Assembly (NCBI RefSeq): GCF_028288225.1
Contig: NZ_JAQBOC010000016.1
Location: forward strand, 50,123-114,122
Length of the DNA stretch: 64,000 nucleotides
Direction of reading: 5' to 3'
Source of the DNA: Mucilaginibacter sp.
GTDB lineage: Bacteria; Bacteroidota; Bacteroidia; Sphingobacteriales; Sphingobacteriaceae
Below the pieces are notes generated by a model. The model did not search any database. It saw only the letters and a list, made by a program, of their open reading frames with translations, and was not told the origin of the DNA. Positions 43,207-53,178 of this stretch are shown piece after piece (the stretch's first letter is position 1; each line of letters begins with the position of its first letter). The position numbers were made by a program, and so were the translations under genes.

Positions 43207-44127
43207 ATGCAGGGATTAATCACAAAATCAACCGGAAGCTGGTACCAGGTTCAAACACCCGAAGGGCAACGGATAGATTGCCGGATAAAAGGGAAGTTCA
43301 GAACCAAAGGGATCACTACTACTAACCCATTGGCAGTAGGGGATATAGTTGACTTTGAAATGGAGCCCGACCAGGAAACCGGCGTGATCACCAATTTACA
43401 GCAGCGTAAAAATTATATCATCCGCAAATCCATCAACCTGTCAAAGCAAGGGCAGATCATTGCAGCCAACCTCGACCAGGCCATGCTGGTGGTTACCCTG
43501 GCATCGCCCCGGACCTCCTTAGGTTTTATTGATCGTTTTTTAGTAACTGCCGAAGCTTATGACATCCCCGCAAAACTTGTTTTTAATAAGCTTGATCTTT
43601 TCAGCGATGAAGGTTTAGAGATCTTAGCTGATTATAAAGCGGTGTACGAAAAGATAGGTTATCCCTGCTATGAAGTTTCGGCTTTGGAAGGTACCAACAT
43701 CAGCCAGGTGCAGGACATCTTAAAAGATAAAGTAACCTTGTTCTCCGGTCATTCAGGTGTGGGTAAATCAAGCCTGATAAATGCTTTGCTGCCCGACCTC
43801 GACCTGCGGACCAACCAGGTATCTGACTGGAGCGACAAAGGCATGCACACCACCACCTTTGCCGAAATGTTTGAACTGCCGCAGGGCGGATTCATCATTG
43901 ATACCCCCGGCATCCGCGAGCTTGGCGTTATCGACATAGAAAAACAGGAGCTAAGCCATTTCTTCCCCGAAATGCGTTCGCGGATGAATCAATGCCGTTT
44001 TAATAATTGCCGCCACATAAATGAGCCGGGCTGCGCAGTTTTAGAAGCATTGGAAGAAGGCGAAATTGAGCTATCGCGGTACGAAAGCTATTTGAGCATT
44101 TATAATGGAAATGATACGAGGGCGTAG
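43207..44127 (+). CDS. rsgA: Ribosome small subunit-dependent GTPase A
   Basis: This circularly permuted GTPase helps release maturation factors from the 30S subunit. In the 306-residue protein the order is OB-fold, then NKLD (127-130), P-loop GHSGVGKS (181-188) and DTPG (232-235), followed by the zinc finger Cys263, Cys268, His270, Cys276. The start MQGLITKSTGSWYQV fits the family. It may be coupled to the small gene 18 bp before it. Confidence 0.95.
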   Translation: MQGLITKSTGSWYQVQTPEGQRIDCRIKGKFRTKGITTTNPLAVGDIVDFEMEPDQETGVITNLQQRKNYIIRKSINLSKQGQIIAANLDQAMLVVTLASPRTSLGFIDRFLVTAEAYDIPAKLVFNKLDLFSDEGLEILADYKAVYEKIGYPCYEVSALEGTNISQVQDILKDKVTLFSGHSGVGKSSLINALLPDLDLRTNQVSDWSDKGMHTTTFAEMFELPQGGFIIDTPGIRELGVIDIEKQELSHFFPEMRSRMNQCRFNNCRHINEPGCAVLEALEEGEIELSRYESYLSIYNGNDTRA

Positions 44128-44289
44128 GTAGTGGTCAGAGGTTGGAGATTAGAGATTAGTTAGAAGCAGCTGTCATGCAGAATTTATTTCGGCACCTCAT
44201 TATAAAGGTAATCGCGCGACTGGTTGGCTGTATGAAGCCGTAGCATGTGGAGCGCAGGAACAAGTTATCTGATAACATATCGAAAAGCC

Positions 44290-44322
44290 AGACTTACGAA
44301 GTTTTTAAAACTTCGTAAGTCT
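44290..44322. repeat. Long perfect palindrome, AGACTTACGAAG family
   Basis: AGACTTACGAAGTTTT pairs with its complement over 16 bases with a single central base, between the rsgA and lipoprotein-remnant regions. A related but imperfect hairpin (9668-9704) ends the SPFH gene. It could end transcription from either side. Confidence 0.7.
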
Positions 44323-44335
44323 TAAGCCAAACCAC

Positions 44336-44649
44336 TTATTTCTTATTTTTCGCCGATGCCAGGTAATCGCTTAAATAGCTGCATTCATTTACAGCAAGTC
44401 TGTAAAAGGCCGTTTTTGAATAACCGTTTTTTAGTCCTGCAAAATAAGGGTTGTTTCTGACTGCTTTATCGTACGGATTATTTGATTCACCAGACGGAGC
44501 TAAGCTGATTCTGTTGGATTTGTTTTGTAAACGGTTTTCCAGTAGTAAAAAGAGGTGTTTACTTTTTTAGGGTGATGACAGGAGGGAAAAACAGAAGCAA
44601 GAATCGAGACAACAAGAATTACGAAGAGAAGTTTGATTCTTTTTTTCAT
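44336..44649 (-). pseudogene. Frameshifted small lipoprotein gene
   Basis: ATG 44649 opens a lipoprotein signal, MKKRIKLLFVILVVSILASV, then FPSC and HHPKKVNTSFYYWKTVYKTN, but meets TAG at about codon 50. From just before that point another frame continues as ISLAPSGESNNPYDKAVRNN, PYFAGLKNGYSKTAFYRLAV and NECSYLSDYLASAKNKK to TAA at 44336-44338. The two parts read like one protein broken by a frameshift. The ATG overlaps the stop codon of the upstream gene (ATGA), the mark of a formerly coupled pair. It could also be two short genes. Confidence 0.6.
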
Positions 44650-45278
44650 ATTCCTTCACCATCCGGAGTTCTCAAATTATGATGGTGCAATTGCCGTTTA
44701 TCTTCGTTGTACACATTTTCATAAAAGTAAAAATAACTCCGGAAAACTTTATTGTATAATTCGCCGCCGCTATATTTAAACGTAAAAGTTGAGGTCGTGT
44801 CAAGCTTCCTGTAAAGTTCAAGTAGGTCTTCGTGTACCCGGCGTTCGTCTGTCTTGAGGCAACTAAGGCCAAAAAAGAACATCCCGTTTTGGTCTGTGCC
44901 TATTTTTTGCAGGTCGAAAAAAGCAAAGACTTGTTCGTCCAGGCTGCCATGGAAAACCTCTACCGATTGATTTTTTTCATCGGCATAGGTATTAAATATT
45001 AACTCTTTATTGTATTCAATTTTGAGGCTGTCTATAATTTTGAATAATTCCGTGCCATCGCAATTGCTTTGCCAATATGAGCCTTCAATGTTGAATGTCT
45101 CGTCGAAACAACCATAAAAGCAGAATTCGGCATAGTTTGCGTTCGAAGAAAAATTATGCCTTCCGTAATGCAGGTCTATTTTTCTCCGGAGCTCTATTTC
45201 CGCCGCCCTTGCCTTTAAAGTTTTTTCTTCTTCGATAGCTGCAAGCGCATCTTCCTTTTTTCGTTTGTTCCAAAACAT
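44646..45278 (-). CDS. Hypothetical protein, partner of the lipoprotein remnant
   Basis: The 210-residue soluble protein starts with a lysine-rich helix (MFWNKRKKEDALAAIEEEKT) and then mixed alpha/beta sequence with FCFYGCFDETFNIEGSYWQ, IDSLKIEYNKELIFNTYADE and FAFFDLQKIGTDQNGMFFFG. I do not recognise a family. Its stop codon overlaps the start of the frameshifted lipoprotein gene by four bases, so the two were probably made together. Confidence 0.65.
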   Translation of the reverse strand: MFWNKRKKEDALAAIEEEKTLKARAAEIELRRKIDLHYGRHNFSSNANYAEFCFYGCFDETFNIEGSYWQSNCDGTELFKIIDSLKIEYNKELIFNTYADEKNQSVEVFHGSLDEQVFAFFDLQKIGTDQNGMFFFGLSCLKTDERRVHEDLLELYRKLDTTSTFTFKYSGGELYNKVFRSYFYFYENVYNEDKRQLHHHNLRTPDGEGI

Positions 45279-45309
45279 TTTCCTTTTCTCTATAGCAAAC
45301 GATTCTGAA

Positions 45310-46542
45310 TTATGCTAACGCCGTCTTAAAATCCTCCAGCAAATCGTCCAAATCCTCAATCCCAACAGATAGCCTGATCATTGAGTCAGAGATTCCCATT
45401 TCGGCTCTTTTAACGGGACCTAATTCGTTAAATATGGTATGGGCAACAGGGATGGCTAATGTACGGGTATCGCCCAGGTTGCTTGATTTGATAACCAGCT
45501 TTAGTTTATTTAAAAAGGCAAAGCAGTCAATACTTTCATCAATCTCGAAGCTCATCAGTCCGCCAAATTTATAAAACAGCTCACCAGCCAGCTTGTGCTG
45601 CGGATGCGATGCAAGGCCGGGATAGTAAACTTTTTTTATCAGCGGATGTGCCCCGAAAAAGGTAGCTAAAGATAAGGCATTGGTGCAGGCGCGTTCCATC
45701 CGCAGGGCCAGGGTTTCTGAACCTATCGATATGGAGTGGGCTGCTTCGGGCGAAAGGGTGCCCCCTGCATCGCGCAAGCCCTTTTTACGGATCTGCGTAA
45801 TGCCCAAAACTTCGGGTTTAACCTGGGTTTTAAAGCCTTCAAAAATATTGGCAAAGGTACTCCATTTAAATAAGCCGGTATCAGTAACGCTGCCACCAAG
45901 GGCATCACCATGACCGCCAATATATTTGGTTAAAGAGTTTATTACCAAACTTGCTTTTACATTTACAGGCTTGAATATATAAGGCGAGGTCATGGTGTTA
46001 TCCACAACATAAATAATACCTTTTTCTGAGCATAGTCCGCCAATTTTTTCAAGATCGGCTATTTGTGTGGCCGGATTGGCAATAGTTTCTACAAATACCA
46101 TTTTGGTATTAGGCTTCAGTTCATTGCGTACATTATCAACCGAGGTAGCATCGGTAAAAGTAATATCCAGGCCCATATCAATAAACGACTGGAAAACACT
46201 GCGGGTATTGCCAAACAGGTAGGAACTTGCCAATATATGATCGCCTTGTTTTATAAGCGCAAGTATAGTAGCTGAAATTGCAGCCATCCCGGTTGAAAAA
46301 GCAATAGTAGCCATGCCATTCTCCATCTGGGTAACCTTGTTTTCAAGCGCTGAAACGGTTGGGTTGCCCTGGCGCGAATAAGCGTAGCCCTTTTTTTTGT
46401 TTTGGAAAATATCAACCAAATCCTGTACATCGTCATAACCATAGGTTACCGAAGTGTAGATAGGTTTGTGCAATGCGCCGTGCTCAGGTTTTGTTAAACG
46501 ATCGGAATGTAGTATAGTAGTTGTAAATCCTCTGGAAGCCAT
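45310..46542 (-). CDS. Cys/Met metabolism PLP-dependent enzyme (trans-sulfuration family)
   Basis: The 410-residue enzyme belongs to the cystathionine gamma-synthase/O-acetylhomoserine sulfhydrylase/methionine gamma-lyase family. PLP Lys206 is in VINSLTKYIGGHGDALGG; Tyr55 and Arg57 in GYAYSRQGNPTV bind the cofactor phosphate; the active-site loop reads FVETIANPATQIAD. The exact reaction cannot be separated by sequence alone. No met genes are adjacent. Confidence 0.88.
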   Translation of the reverse strand: MASRGFTTTILHSDRLTKPEHGALHKPIYTSVTYGYDDVQDLVDIFQNKKKGYAYSRQGNPTVSALENKVTQMENGMATIAFSTGMAAISATILALIKQGDHILASSYLFGNTRSVFQSFIDMGLDITFTDATSVDNVRNELKPNTKMVFVETIANPATQIADLEKIGGLCSEKGIIYVVDNTMTSPYIFKPVNVKASLVINSLTKYIGGHGDALGGSVTDTGLFKWSTFANIFEGFKTQVKPEVLGITQIRKKGLRDAGGTLSPEAAHSISIGSETLALRMERACTNALSLATFFGAHPLIKKVYYPGLASHPQHKLAGELFYKFGGLMSFEIDESIDCFAFLNKLKLVIKSSNLGDTRTLAIPVAHTIFNELGPVKRAEMGISDSMIRLSVGIEDLDDLLEDFKTALA

Positions 46543-46649
46543 GTTGTAAAGAAAATAGTATTAACAAACAGATTGCGAAACTAACAAAATAGAAAAGGAG
46601 TTTTAACTAAATCTCAAATTAACAGCATAAATGCTTGAGAGAATTACAT

Positions 46650-46712
46650 TAAGTTGATTATGTTTGGCTCTAACTTAATCAACCACTCACTAAATCTAAC
46701 TTAATCAACTAA
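46650..46712. repeat. Array of TTAATCAACC words, family D copy
   Basis: attaagttgattatgtttgg and ctaacttaatcaaccactca words lie just before dtd. Same family as 23158-23225, 24044-24222 and 54356-54515. Confidence 0.6.
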
Positions 46713-46718
46713 ATCCCC

Positions 46719-47171
46719 ATGAGAGCTGTAATACAACGTGTTTCGCAGGCAAGCTGCACGGTTGATAATGAAATAACGGGAGCCATAGGCAATGGCTTTT
46801 TAGTTTTACTGGGGATTGAAGATGCCGATACGGATGATGACCTGCAATGGCTGGCACAAAAAATAACAAACCTGCGTGTTTTTGGCGACGAAAACGGACT
46901 GATGAATAAAGCGCTGGCCGATGTAGATGGTGGTATTTTGCTGATCTCGCAGTTTACGCTGTTTGCCCAAACAAAAAAGGGAAACCGGCCGTCATTTATA
47001 AGGGCGGCTAAACCGGATAAGGCTATCCCGCTGTATGAGAAAATGAAAGCCGCGCTTGAAAGCTTAATAAACAAAAAGGTTGAAGCGGGGATTTTTGGGG
47101 CTGATATGAAGATAAGTTTATTAAATGATGGGCCGGTAACTATAATAATGGATACTAAGAGTAAAGAATAG
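46719..47171 (+). CDS. dtd: D-aminoacyl-tRNA deacylase
   Basis: The enzyme removes D-amino acids from mischarged tRNA. The 150-residue protein shows the two Dtd motifs SQFTLFA (about 82-88) and LNDGPVTI (about 137-144), plus MRAVIQRVSQASC at the start. It precedes the nucleotide pyrophosphohydrolase gene by 154 bp in the same direction. Confidence 0.95.
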   Translation: MRAVIQRVSQASCTVDNEITGAIGNGFLVLLGIEDADTDDDLQWLAQKITNLRVFGDENGLMNKALADVDGGILLISQFTLFAQTKKGNRPSFIRAAKPDKAIPLYEKMKAALESLINKKVEAGIFGADMKISLLNDGPVTIIMDTKSKE

Positions 47172-47175
47172 ACAC

Positions 47176-47325
47176 GTATTAGCTCGAATTTTATCGAATT
47201 TCACGAATTAAACTTATCGCAACTATATTAATGAAATTAGAATTCATTTGTGTTAATTCATATTTACTCAATTCGCCTTCATTCAATTCGTGTAATTCGC
47301 AATAATTCGTGACATTCGTGATCAT
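47176..47325. repeat. AATTCG-rich repeat words upstream of the MazG-like gene
   Basis: Words such as gaattttatcgaatttcacg and attcgtgtaattcgc recur in both orientations within 150 bp. They may be hairpin-forming and share nothing with the other families. Confidence 0.5.
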
Positions 47326-47652
47326 ATGGAAATTAAGGAAGCACAGCATCTGGTAGATAATTGGATAAAAACAACCGGCATCCGATACTTTAACGAACTG
47401 ACCAACACCGCTATTTTAATGGAAGAAGTTGGTGAAGTTGCCCGCATTATGTCAAGGCAATATGGCGAGCAATCGTTCAAAAAATCGGATACGGAAGTTA
47501 ACCTGGCTGATGAAATGGCCGATGTGCTTTTTGTGCTGATCTGCCTGGCTAACCAAACCGGGATTGACCTTACTGATGCACTGGAAAAGAATATGGCGAA
47601 GAAGAGCATAAGGGATGCGGATAGGCACCGGGATAATGAGAAATTGAAGTAG
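47326..47652 (+). CDS. MazG-like nucleotide pyrophosphohydrolase
   Basis: The 108-residue all-helical protein carries the MazG/dUTPase-like metal motif ExxE and ExxD: Glu33, Glu34 and Glu37 (LMEEVGEVARI) with Glu63 and Asp66 (LADEMADVLFV). It likely hydrolyses non-canonical or regulatory NTPs to NMP and PPi. Its length is that of single-domain MazG-like proteins rather than two-domain MazG. It is not fused to dtd but close to it. Confidence 0.88.
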   Translation: MEIKEAQHLVDNWIKTTGIRYFNELTNTAILMEEVGEVARIMSRQYGEQSFKKSDTEVNLADEMADVLFVLICLANQTGIDLTDALEKNMAKKSIRDADRHRDNEKLK

Positions 47653-47693
47653 TAGCAGTATTGAGGGGTTTTCACTGCTACTACTTCCTGCCA

Positions 47694-48410
47694 CTATTCA
47701 ACTAATTTCACCAATCTCTCCCCATCCAGCACCGGGATAGCTGTTGTTATATCTATTTGCAAACAAAATTCTATATCCTTTTCAATGCCAAGTTTTTTAA
47801 GGCGTTCGCTGTGGGATGTTTTTTTGAGGTATTGGTTGATGTCGTTTTTGCCTATTTGGTAAAGGTCATTGGCGGCAATTGCGGCATCATCAAGCTGAAA
47901 GCCGGCATCTTTAAGCTGCTCAACTACGGCACCGGCAAATAGCGTGTCCTCCAGGTTAAAGTTGTTTTTCCAACCCGCACATACCAGCAGGATGTTTTCA
48001 TCCTGTGTTTTAAGCCAGTTGGATAGCGCTGTAAGGTTTAAAAATGAGCCGATAACTATTTTTTTTGCACTGCGCGACAAATGCAGCGCGTGGGTGCCAT
48101 TAGTTGTTGTTAATACTACCGTTTTGCCATTCACCTTTTCCTTTGTGTATGAAAAGGGCGAATTGCCAAAATCAAAGCCATCAACTACTTTACCATCGCG
48201 TTCTGCGGCGAGCAAATAATCAAGTCCCATTTCACGGTAGGCAGCGCACTCCTCAACTTCAGATACGGGAATTATGGCCTCAGCGCCGTTTTCAATGCCG
48301 TAGCAAATAGATGATGTTGCCCTGAAAATATCAATGATCACAACAATATGATCCGCTACATTATATAATGGGATGAGAGAGGGGGAAAGGCAAACGTTTA
48401 ATTCAGTCAT
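47694..48410 (-). CDS. comB: 2-phosphosulfolactate phosphatase (ComB family)
   Basis: The 238-residue protein has the ComB features VVIIDIFRATSSICYGIENG, then AAERDGKVVDGFDFGNSPF and VLTTTNGTHALHLS. In methanogens ComB makes sulfolactate for coenzyme M. In Bacteroidota the family is common without the rest of that pathway; a link to sulfolactate or sulfonolipid chemistry is a family-level guess. It is convergent with the MazG-like gene. Confidence 0.85.
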   Translation of the reverse strand: MTELNVCLSPSLIPLYNVADHIVVIIDIFRATSSICYGIENGAEAIIPVSEVEECAAYREMGLDYLLAAERDGKVVDGFDFGNSPFSYTKEKVNGKTVVLTTTNGTHALHLSRSAKKIVIGSFLNLTALSNWLKTQDENILLVCAGWKNNFNLEDTLFAGAVVEQLKDAGFQLDDAAIAANDLYQIGKNDINQYLKKTSHSERLKKLGIEKDIEFCLQIDITTAIPVLDGERLVKLVE

Positions 48411-48489
48411 TGGTCATTTCGTCATTTGTCATTGGTGAACTGGATTTTGGCCATTAACCACAATGACTAATGACCAATGCCCAATGACT
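48408..48489. repeat. Inverted CATTGGTCATT repeat between comB and gcvT
   Basis: gtcattggtcatttcgtcat and atgactaatgaccaatgccc face each other around a short spacer. The pair may form a hairpin in the spacer between two leftward genes. Confidence 0.65.
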
Positions 48490-49567
48490 ATTTGTTAAAC
48501 GGCGGCTTAACAATCTTAGCCTTTATTTTATTATCGCGGATGCTGATGAAGATCTCGGTGCCTTCTTTGGCAAATTCGGTTTTAACATAGCCCATGCCGA
48601 TTGCTTTTTGCAGTGAAGGCGATTGTGTGCCAGATGTTACCCGGCCAATGTTGTTGCCATTTGCATCAACAATTTCATAATCATGACGGGGAATGCCGCG
48701 GTCTATCATTTCAAAACCAACCAGCTTGCGTTTGATGCCTTCCTGCTTTTGCTGTTGTAATGATGCTGAATTATTAAATTCTTTATTGAATTTGGTTACC
48801 CAACCCAGTCCGGCCTCTAAAGGCGATGTGGTATCGTCAATGTCGTTCCCGTAAAGGCAAAAGCCCATCTCAAGGCGTAAAGTATCGCGGGCGCCTAACC
48901 CAATTGGCTTTATGGCGAATGATTTTCCGGCTTCAAAAATGGCGTTCCAGATGTGTTCGGCATTAGCGTTATCAAAATAAATCTCAAAGCCACCTGCTCC
49001 TGTATAACCTGTTGCCGATACCACTACATTATCAATGCCTGCAAATACTCCTTTTTTGAAGGTGTAATACTCCATCGAGGCCAGGTCGATATCAGTAAGG
49101 CTTTGCAGTGCGGCAGCAGCTTTTGGCCCCTGGATGGCGAGCAGCGAGGTACGGTCAGAAATATTTTTCATATCGGCACCCATTGTATTGAACTTTGAGA
49201 TCCAATCCCAGTCTTTATCAATGTTTGATGCGTTAACTACCAGCATATAGGTTTTATCATCAATGCGATAAACCAAAAGGTCATCAACTATACCGCCATC
49301 CATGTTTGGCAGGCAGGAGTATTGCACCTTACCGTCATATAGTTTAGCCACATCATTACTGGTAACCTGCTGGATCAGCTCCAGTGCATGATCGCCTTTT
49401 ACAATAAATTCGCCCATGTGGCTAACATCAAAAACACCAACCCCATTGCGAACGGTTTCGTGCTCGGCATTAATGCCAACATATTGAACAGGCATATTGT
49501 AACCTGCAAACGGTACCATTTTGGCACCTTCTTTTATATGAATATCGGTTAAAGCGGTATTTTTCAT
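48488..49567 (-). CDS. gcvT: Aminomethyltransferase, glycine cleavage T protein
   Basis: The enzyme moves a methylene group from the H protein's lipoyl arm to tetrahydrofolate. The 359-residue protein includes [20 protein letters not shown], then [21 protein letters not shown] and the Asp of [20 protein letters not shown], and ends with the [15 protein letters not shown] and [10 protein letters not shown] domain. gcvH and gcvP are not in the window. It is a single-gene unit here. Confidence 0.95.
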   Translation of the reverse strand: MKNTALTDIHIKEGAKMVPFAGYNMPVQYVGINAEHETVRNGVGVFDVSHMGEFIVKGDHALELIQQVTSNDVAKLYDGKVQYSCLPNMDGGIVDDLLVYRIDDKTYMLVVNASNIDKDWDWISKFNTMGADMKNISDRTSLLAIQGPKAAAALQSLTDIDLASMEYYTFKKGVFAGIDNVVVSATGYTGAGGFEIYFDNANAEHIWNAIFEAGKSFAIKPIGLGARDTLRLEMGFCLYGNDIDDTTSPLEAGLGWVTKFNKEFNNSASLQQQKQEGIKRKLVGFEMIDRGIPRHDYEIVDANGNNIGRVTSGTQSPSLQKAIGMGYVKTEFAKEGTEIFISIRDNKIKAKIVKPPFNK

Positions 49568-49676
49568 TACTAATTAATATGGGGCAAAAGTAACACGATT
49601 TAGGGATTATTATAGGATTTGAATGATTATTGAATGATTTAATTGATTTGATTTATCCTGTAAATCCTTCCAATTT

Positions 49677-50882
49677 TTAATTTGTGTCAACGGTTTGGTA
49701 AAAATCAACCAGCTTTTTAGTAACATGGTTAACGTTGTGCTGCTCTTCCATCAGTTTGCGGGCATTAATGCCGATGTTTTTGCAGTAGTTTTCGTCGGTA
49801 ATGCAAAGTTTTATGGCGTCGTAAAATTCATCGTAATTATTGGCTATAAGGATGTTTACACCATTTTCATAGTTGATTCCTTCGGCGCCTAACGAGGTGG
49901 AAATAATACATTTCTGCATGGCCATGCCCTCAACAATTTTTACCCGCATGCCGCCGCTGGAAAGGAGGGGAACGATCATGATAGATTTGCTGTTTACAAA
50001 TTCAAGCGCATCATCAACCTCGCCCTGGATAAATATTTTACCCATCACATCGTAATCATCAAAACGCTCGGGGATATCATTGCCGGCTACATAAAATCGA
50101 ACGCGCAGATCGCCATCGATTAAATCCTTATTGAAATTTTCGATGAACCATTCAACGCCTTCCCGGTTGGGCAGCCAATCTAACGAACCTAAAAAGAACA
50201 GGCTTGGAAATTCGGTTTTACTAAAATCGGGTTTATAATGATTAAGGTTTATACCCACAGGTAATACCTCGATGGGGATTTTGGTGCCGTATTGAAGCAG
50301 GGTGTTTTTATCCTGCTCAGTAAACACAGCTATTGCATTAAAGTTATTCAGTTGCTGCAGCTCGTAATTCTTTATTCGTTTGGCATGCATCTTAAGGTAT
50401 GATTTTTTAAACGGATCGGATTTTTGTTCCGAAAGCCGCTGCCAGATCTGGTTCTCAATATTATGCGAACGATAAATAAGTTTTGCTTTTGAGGCCTTAC
50501 GCACTGCTGCTAAATACAGGGAAACTAAAAGCCCTTCAAACTGGATGATGTCGTAATCTTTTATCCGCAGTTCGCGGATAAGCAGTTTTTCAAATTCAGG
50601 GTCATAGTATTTATCAATGTTAAAAGAAGTTGTGCTGAATAAGTTAACGGCAACATCAATCACCGATACATTTATATCAATATCATAAGCCCGGTAATTT
50701 ATTTTTGAAAGCAGGTCCTTATCGTCATCGTTATTTTCGTGATGATTTTTTTTAGCGTTCAGCGCTACCAATGAAACTTCGTGCCCAAGATTAACCAGCC
50801 CGCGTATGGTATTGCATACCACAATTGAGTAGCCGCCATTTTGCGGAAACGGAACACGATGGGTTAAAATAAGGATTCTCAA
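49677..50882 (-). CDS. Glycosyltransferase family 4 (GT-B)
   Basis: The 401-residue protein has a GT-B fold: N-terminal HRVPFPQNGGYSIVVCNTIRGL, then LVSLYLAAVRKASKAKLIYRSHN, linker FFLGSLDWLPNREGVEWF, and the C-terminal donor site with VPLLSSGGMRVKIVEGMAMQ (EX7E-like). Such enzymes add hexoses to surface glycans. The specificity is unknown. The gene is alone on its strand, upstream of gcvT in transcription order. Confidence 0.88.
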   Translation of the reverse strand: MRILILTHRVPFPQNGGYSIVVCNTIRGLVNLGHEVSLVALNAKKNHHENNDDDKDLLSKINYRAYDIDINVSVIDVAVNLFSTTSFNIDKYYDPEFEKLLIRELRIKDYDIIQFEGLLVSLYLAAVRKASKAKLIYRSHNIENQIWQRLSEQKSDPFKKSYLKMHAKRIKNYELQQLNNFNAIAVFTEQDKNTLLQYGTKIPIEVLPVGINLNHYKPDFSKTEFPSLFFLGSLDWLPNREGVEWFIENFNKDLIDGDLRVRFYVAGNDIPERFDDYDVMGKIFIQGEVDDALEFVNSKSIMIVPLLSSGGMRVKIVEGMAMQKCIISTSLGAEGINYENGVNILIANNYDEFYDAIKLCITDENYCKNIGINARKLMEEQHNVNHVTKKLVDFYQTVDTN

Positions 50883-51092
50883 TGGTTTGCCAGTTTTTTA
50901 ACAAAAATATAAAAAATGAGGGATTGGAAAGGGGTGTAGTGATAATTGATAGATTTTTTGATAAAAAAATTACAATAAATGCAATTTTATTTGAACTATG
51001 ACTCGCATGATAACCGATCTTCTTACTTTGAATGATTGATCGTTGCAAGTTCATCAGGAAATTTTAAAATTCTTTAGTCATGGGTCAAAAAT

Positions 51093-51689
51093 TCAAAATA
51101 GCTCCAGTTGCGGATCAGTTACTTTAAATGTGCGGCGATGATAAGGTGTATACCCGATTTTCATAACGGTTTCGCGGTGTTTTATGGTTGGATAGCCTTT
51201 GTTTTTATGCCAGTCGTATTCCGGGTGTTCAGCAGCTATTTGTTTCATATAATCATCGCGGTATGTTTTTGCCAATATGGATGCTGCAGCAATGCTGAAA
51301 TATTTGGCATCGCCTTCAACTATACATTGGTGGGGTATGTTTTGGTATTTATTAAACCGGTTGCCATCAATAATCAAAAACTGCGGACACAAATGCAATT
51401 TCTCTATTGCCCTGTGCATTGCCAAAAAAGAGGCATTCAGAATATTTATCGCATCTATTTCAATATTATCAACAACTCCTACGGCATGGGCAATTGCTTT
51501 TTGCTCTATCTCTATCCTTAACTCATACCTTACGTCTTCACTTAACTGTTTGGAGTCATTGAGTAAGGCGTGGTCAAAATCGTTGGGTAGAATTACAGCA
51601 GCCGCAAATACCGGGCCTGCTAAACATCCCCTGCCTGCTTCATCGCATCCGGCTTCTAAATATTCATATTGATATCGGGATAAAAGCAT
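51093..51689 (-). CDS. rnhB: Ribonuclease HII
   Basis: The enzyme cuts RNA in RNA-DNA hybrids and removes misincorporated ribonucleotides. The 198-residue protein has Asp16 and Glu17 in [15 protein letters not shown], a third Asp in FLIIDGNRF and the [20 protein letters not shown] block. The final [14 protein letters not shown] is typical. It is single and precedes a repeat-rich gap. Confidence 0.95.
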   Translation of the reverse strand: MLLSRYQYEYLEAGCDEAGRGCLAGPVFAAAVILPNDFDHALLNDSKQLSEDVRYELRIEIEQKAIAHAVGVVDNIEIDAINILNASFLAMHRAIEKLHLCPQFLIIDGNRFNKYQNIPHQCIVEGDAKYFSIAAASILAKTYRDDYMKQIAAEHPEYDWHKNKGYPTIKHRETVMKIGYTPYHRRTFKVTDPQLELF

Positions 51690-51901
51690 TTAAGTTGAAA
51701 CGTTGTAGTGGTTGTAGTTGTTGTAAATGTTGAAATTTTGTTGGACTGTTTCGCCTTCGTTGGTGTTGTCACCAACGAACCGTGAATGCTTGTGGTATGA
51801 ACCCGGTAGCATAAGTGCCTACATATTTTTACGTGCTCAAATACTTCATCCATCTTGTTGGAGACAACTCCAACAAGGGCGGCGGCTACCTTCCAACAAC
51901 T
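51690..51901. repeat. Repeat cluster between rnhB and the phosphatase gene
   Basis: The gap holds family F words (ttgaaacgttgtagtggttg at 51691-51735), the stem TTGGTGTTGTCACCAA (51761-51776) and ttgttggagacaactccaac (51857-51876). TTGGTGTTGTCACC also recurs at 60886-60900 and 61503-61515. No gene is seen. Confidence 0.55.
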
Positions 51902-53137
51902 TCAAAAAATCCTCAAAGTCAGCAAGGTTACGTCATCAATGGGCTTGCCTTTTATTACCAGGTTAATATGGTTCATCAATAGTTCGTTAAAATCATTTGG
52001 GGACAGGTGCCCGTGTTTTTTTATAAATTCTGTCAGGCTTTCTTCGCCCCAGTTTTTGTTGCTGTGTTCATGGTCCATTAAACCGTCGGTATAATTTACT
52101 ATTAAGCTGCCGGGTTCAATGTCTACTTCGCCCTGGTTAAGAAAGGGCAGGTCGTCAAAAACGCCAATCATAGTGGTACCAAGCTTAAGTGTAATGGCTT
52201 CATTTTGCGAGAACAGAACTGTTGCGTTATGACCCGCATTAATATAACATAGCTTGCGGGTTTTTTCGTTGTATTTGGCCAGGAAAAGGGTGATGAATCT
52301 TTCGCCTTTGGTATTAGTGATAACAATTTTGTTTAAGCGTTCAACAATATTGGCGAGATCATCCTCCACAGCCGACCATGCATGCAGGCTGGCCTGGAAA
52401 TTTGCCATTAACAGGGCCGCTGAAATTCCCTTGCCTGATACATCGGCAATACACCATAAAAATTCATGGTCATTTAGCCGGATAAAATCAAAGTAATCGC
52501 CGCCAATATTTTGATGTGGAATGTAGCGTGCGCTAACCTCAACGCTGGTATCTTTATACGCCTTTATTGGGATCAGCATATTTTGCACCTCAACAGCCAG
52601 CTCCATTTCGCGCTGAAAACGCTCAGAGAGCAACCTTTCTTTAAATAATTTTTTATTTTCGAGCGCAACTACAATAACATTTATTACCGTTTGAATAAAG
52701 TTAAGGTCGTTGTTCAGTAATTCGCTTGACGGATTAAAATCGCCGATCAATGCAAATGCAAGGGCTTTCTTTTTATGATAAATGGGTATAAAATAATCAT
52801 ACCTGCAGAGCAGCAGATCGTCATGACTGGATAACGGCGTGGGTAATTTGAATTTATTTAATTTAAGACAGGCGATGTGCAAGGCATTAACAGGCTCGAT
52901 ATCACCACCATATTTTGAAATTAAAACATAGCTGCCATCTTTTTCAATTAAGAACCTGAGCTTGCCCACCTGCAGGTAGCTTTTTAATATAACCTGCAGC
53001 ATTTGGATCAATGTTGGGGTAGCAGTATCCTTATTAATAGCCTGTGTAACTTCAAGCAGGGCGTTTAATTCGGTTTGCCTTTTAAGCAATAATCGTATTA
53101 ATTCATCTTCAGCTGAGGTGTCGTCAATATTCTGCAT
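51902..53137 (-). CDS. SpoIIE-family PP2C protein phosphatase with GAF-like input domain
   Basis: The 411-residue protein has an N-terminal sensory part of about 170 residues (GAF-like, ending ALENKKLFKERLLSERFQRE), a coiled linker (MELAVEVQNMLIPI) and a SpoIIE catalytic domain with NIGGDYFDFIRL, CIADVSGKGISAALLMANFQ, GHNATVLF and VNYTDGLMDHEH. The Asp residues bind metals. It dephosphorylates a partner such as an anti-anti-sigma protein, but no such gene is nearby. Confidence 0.9.
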   Translation of the reverse strand: MQNIDDTSAEDELIRLLLKRQTELNALLEVTQAINKDTATPTLIQMLQVILKSYLQVGKLRFLIEKDGSYVLISKYGGDIEPVNALHIACLKLNKFKLPTPLSSHDDLLLCRYDYFIPIYHKKKALAFALIGDFNPSSELLNNDLNFIQTVINVIVVALENKKLFKERLLSERFQREMELAVEVQNMLIPIKAYKDTSVEVSARYIPHQNIGGDYFDFIRLNDHEFLWCIADVSGKGISAALLMANFQASLHAWSAVEDDLANIVERLNKIVITNTKGERFITLFLAKYNEKTRKLCYINAGHNATVLFSQNEAITLKLGTTMIGVFDDLPFLNQGEVDIEPGSLIVNYTDGLMDHEHSNKNWGEESLTEFIKKHGHLSPNDFNELLMNHINLVIKGKPIDDVTLLTLRIF

Positions 53138-53178
53138 TAGTTAATTAGAAAGCCTGCCTAAAATAAAGATTATTTTTT

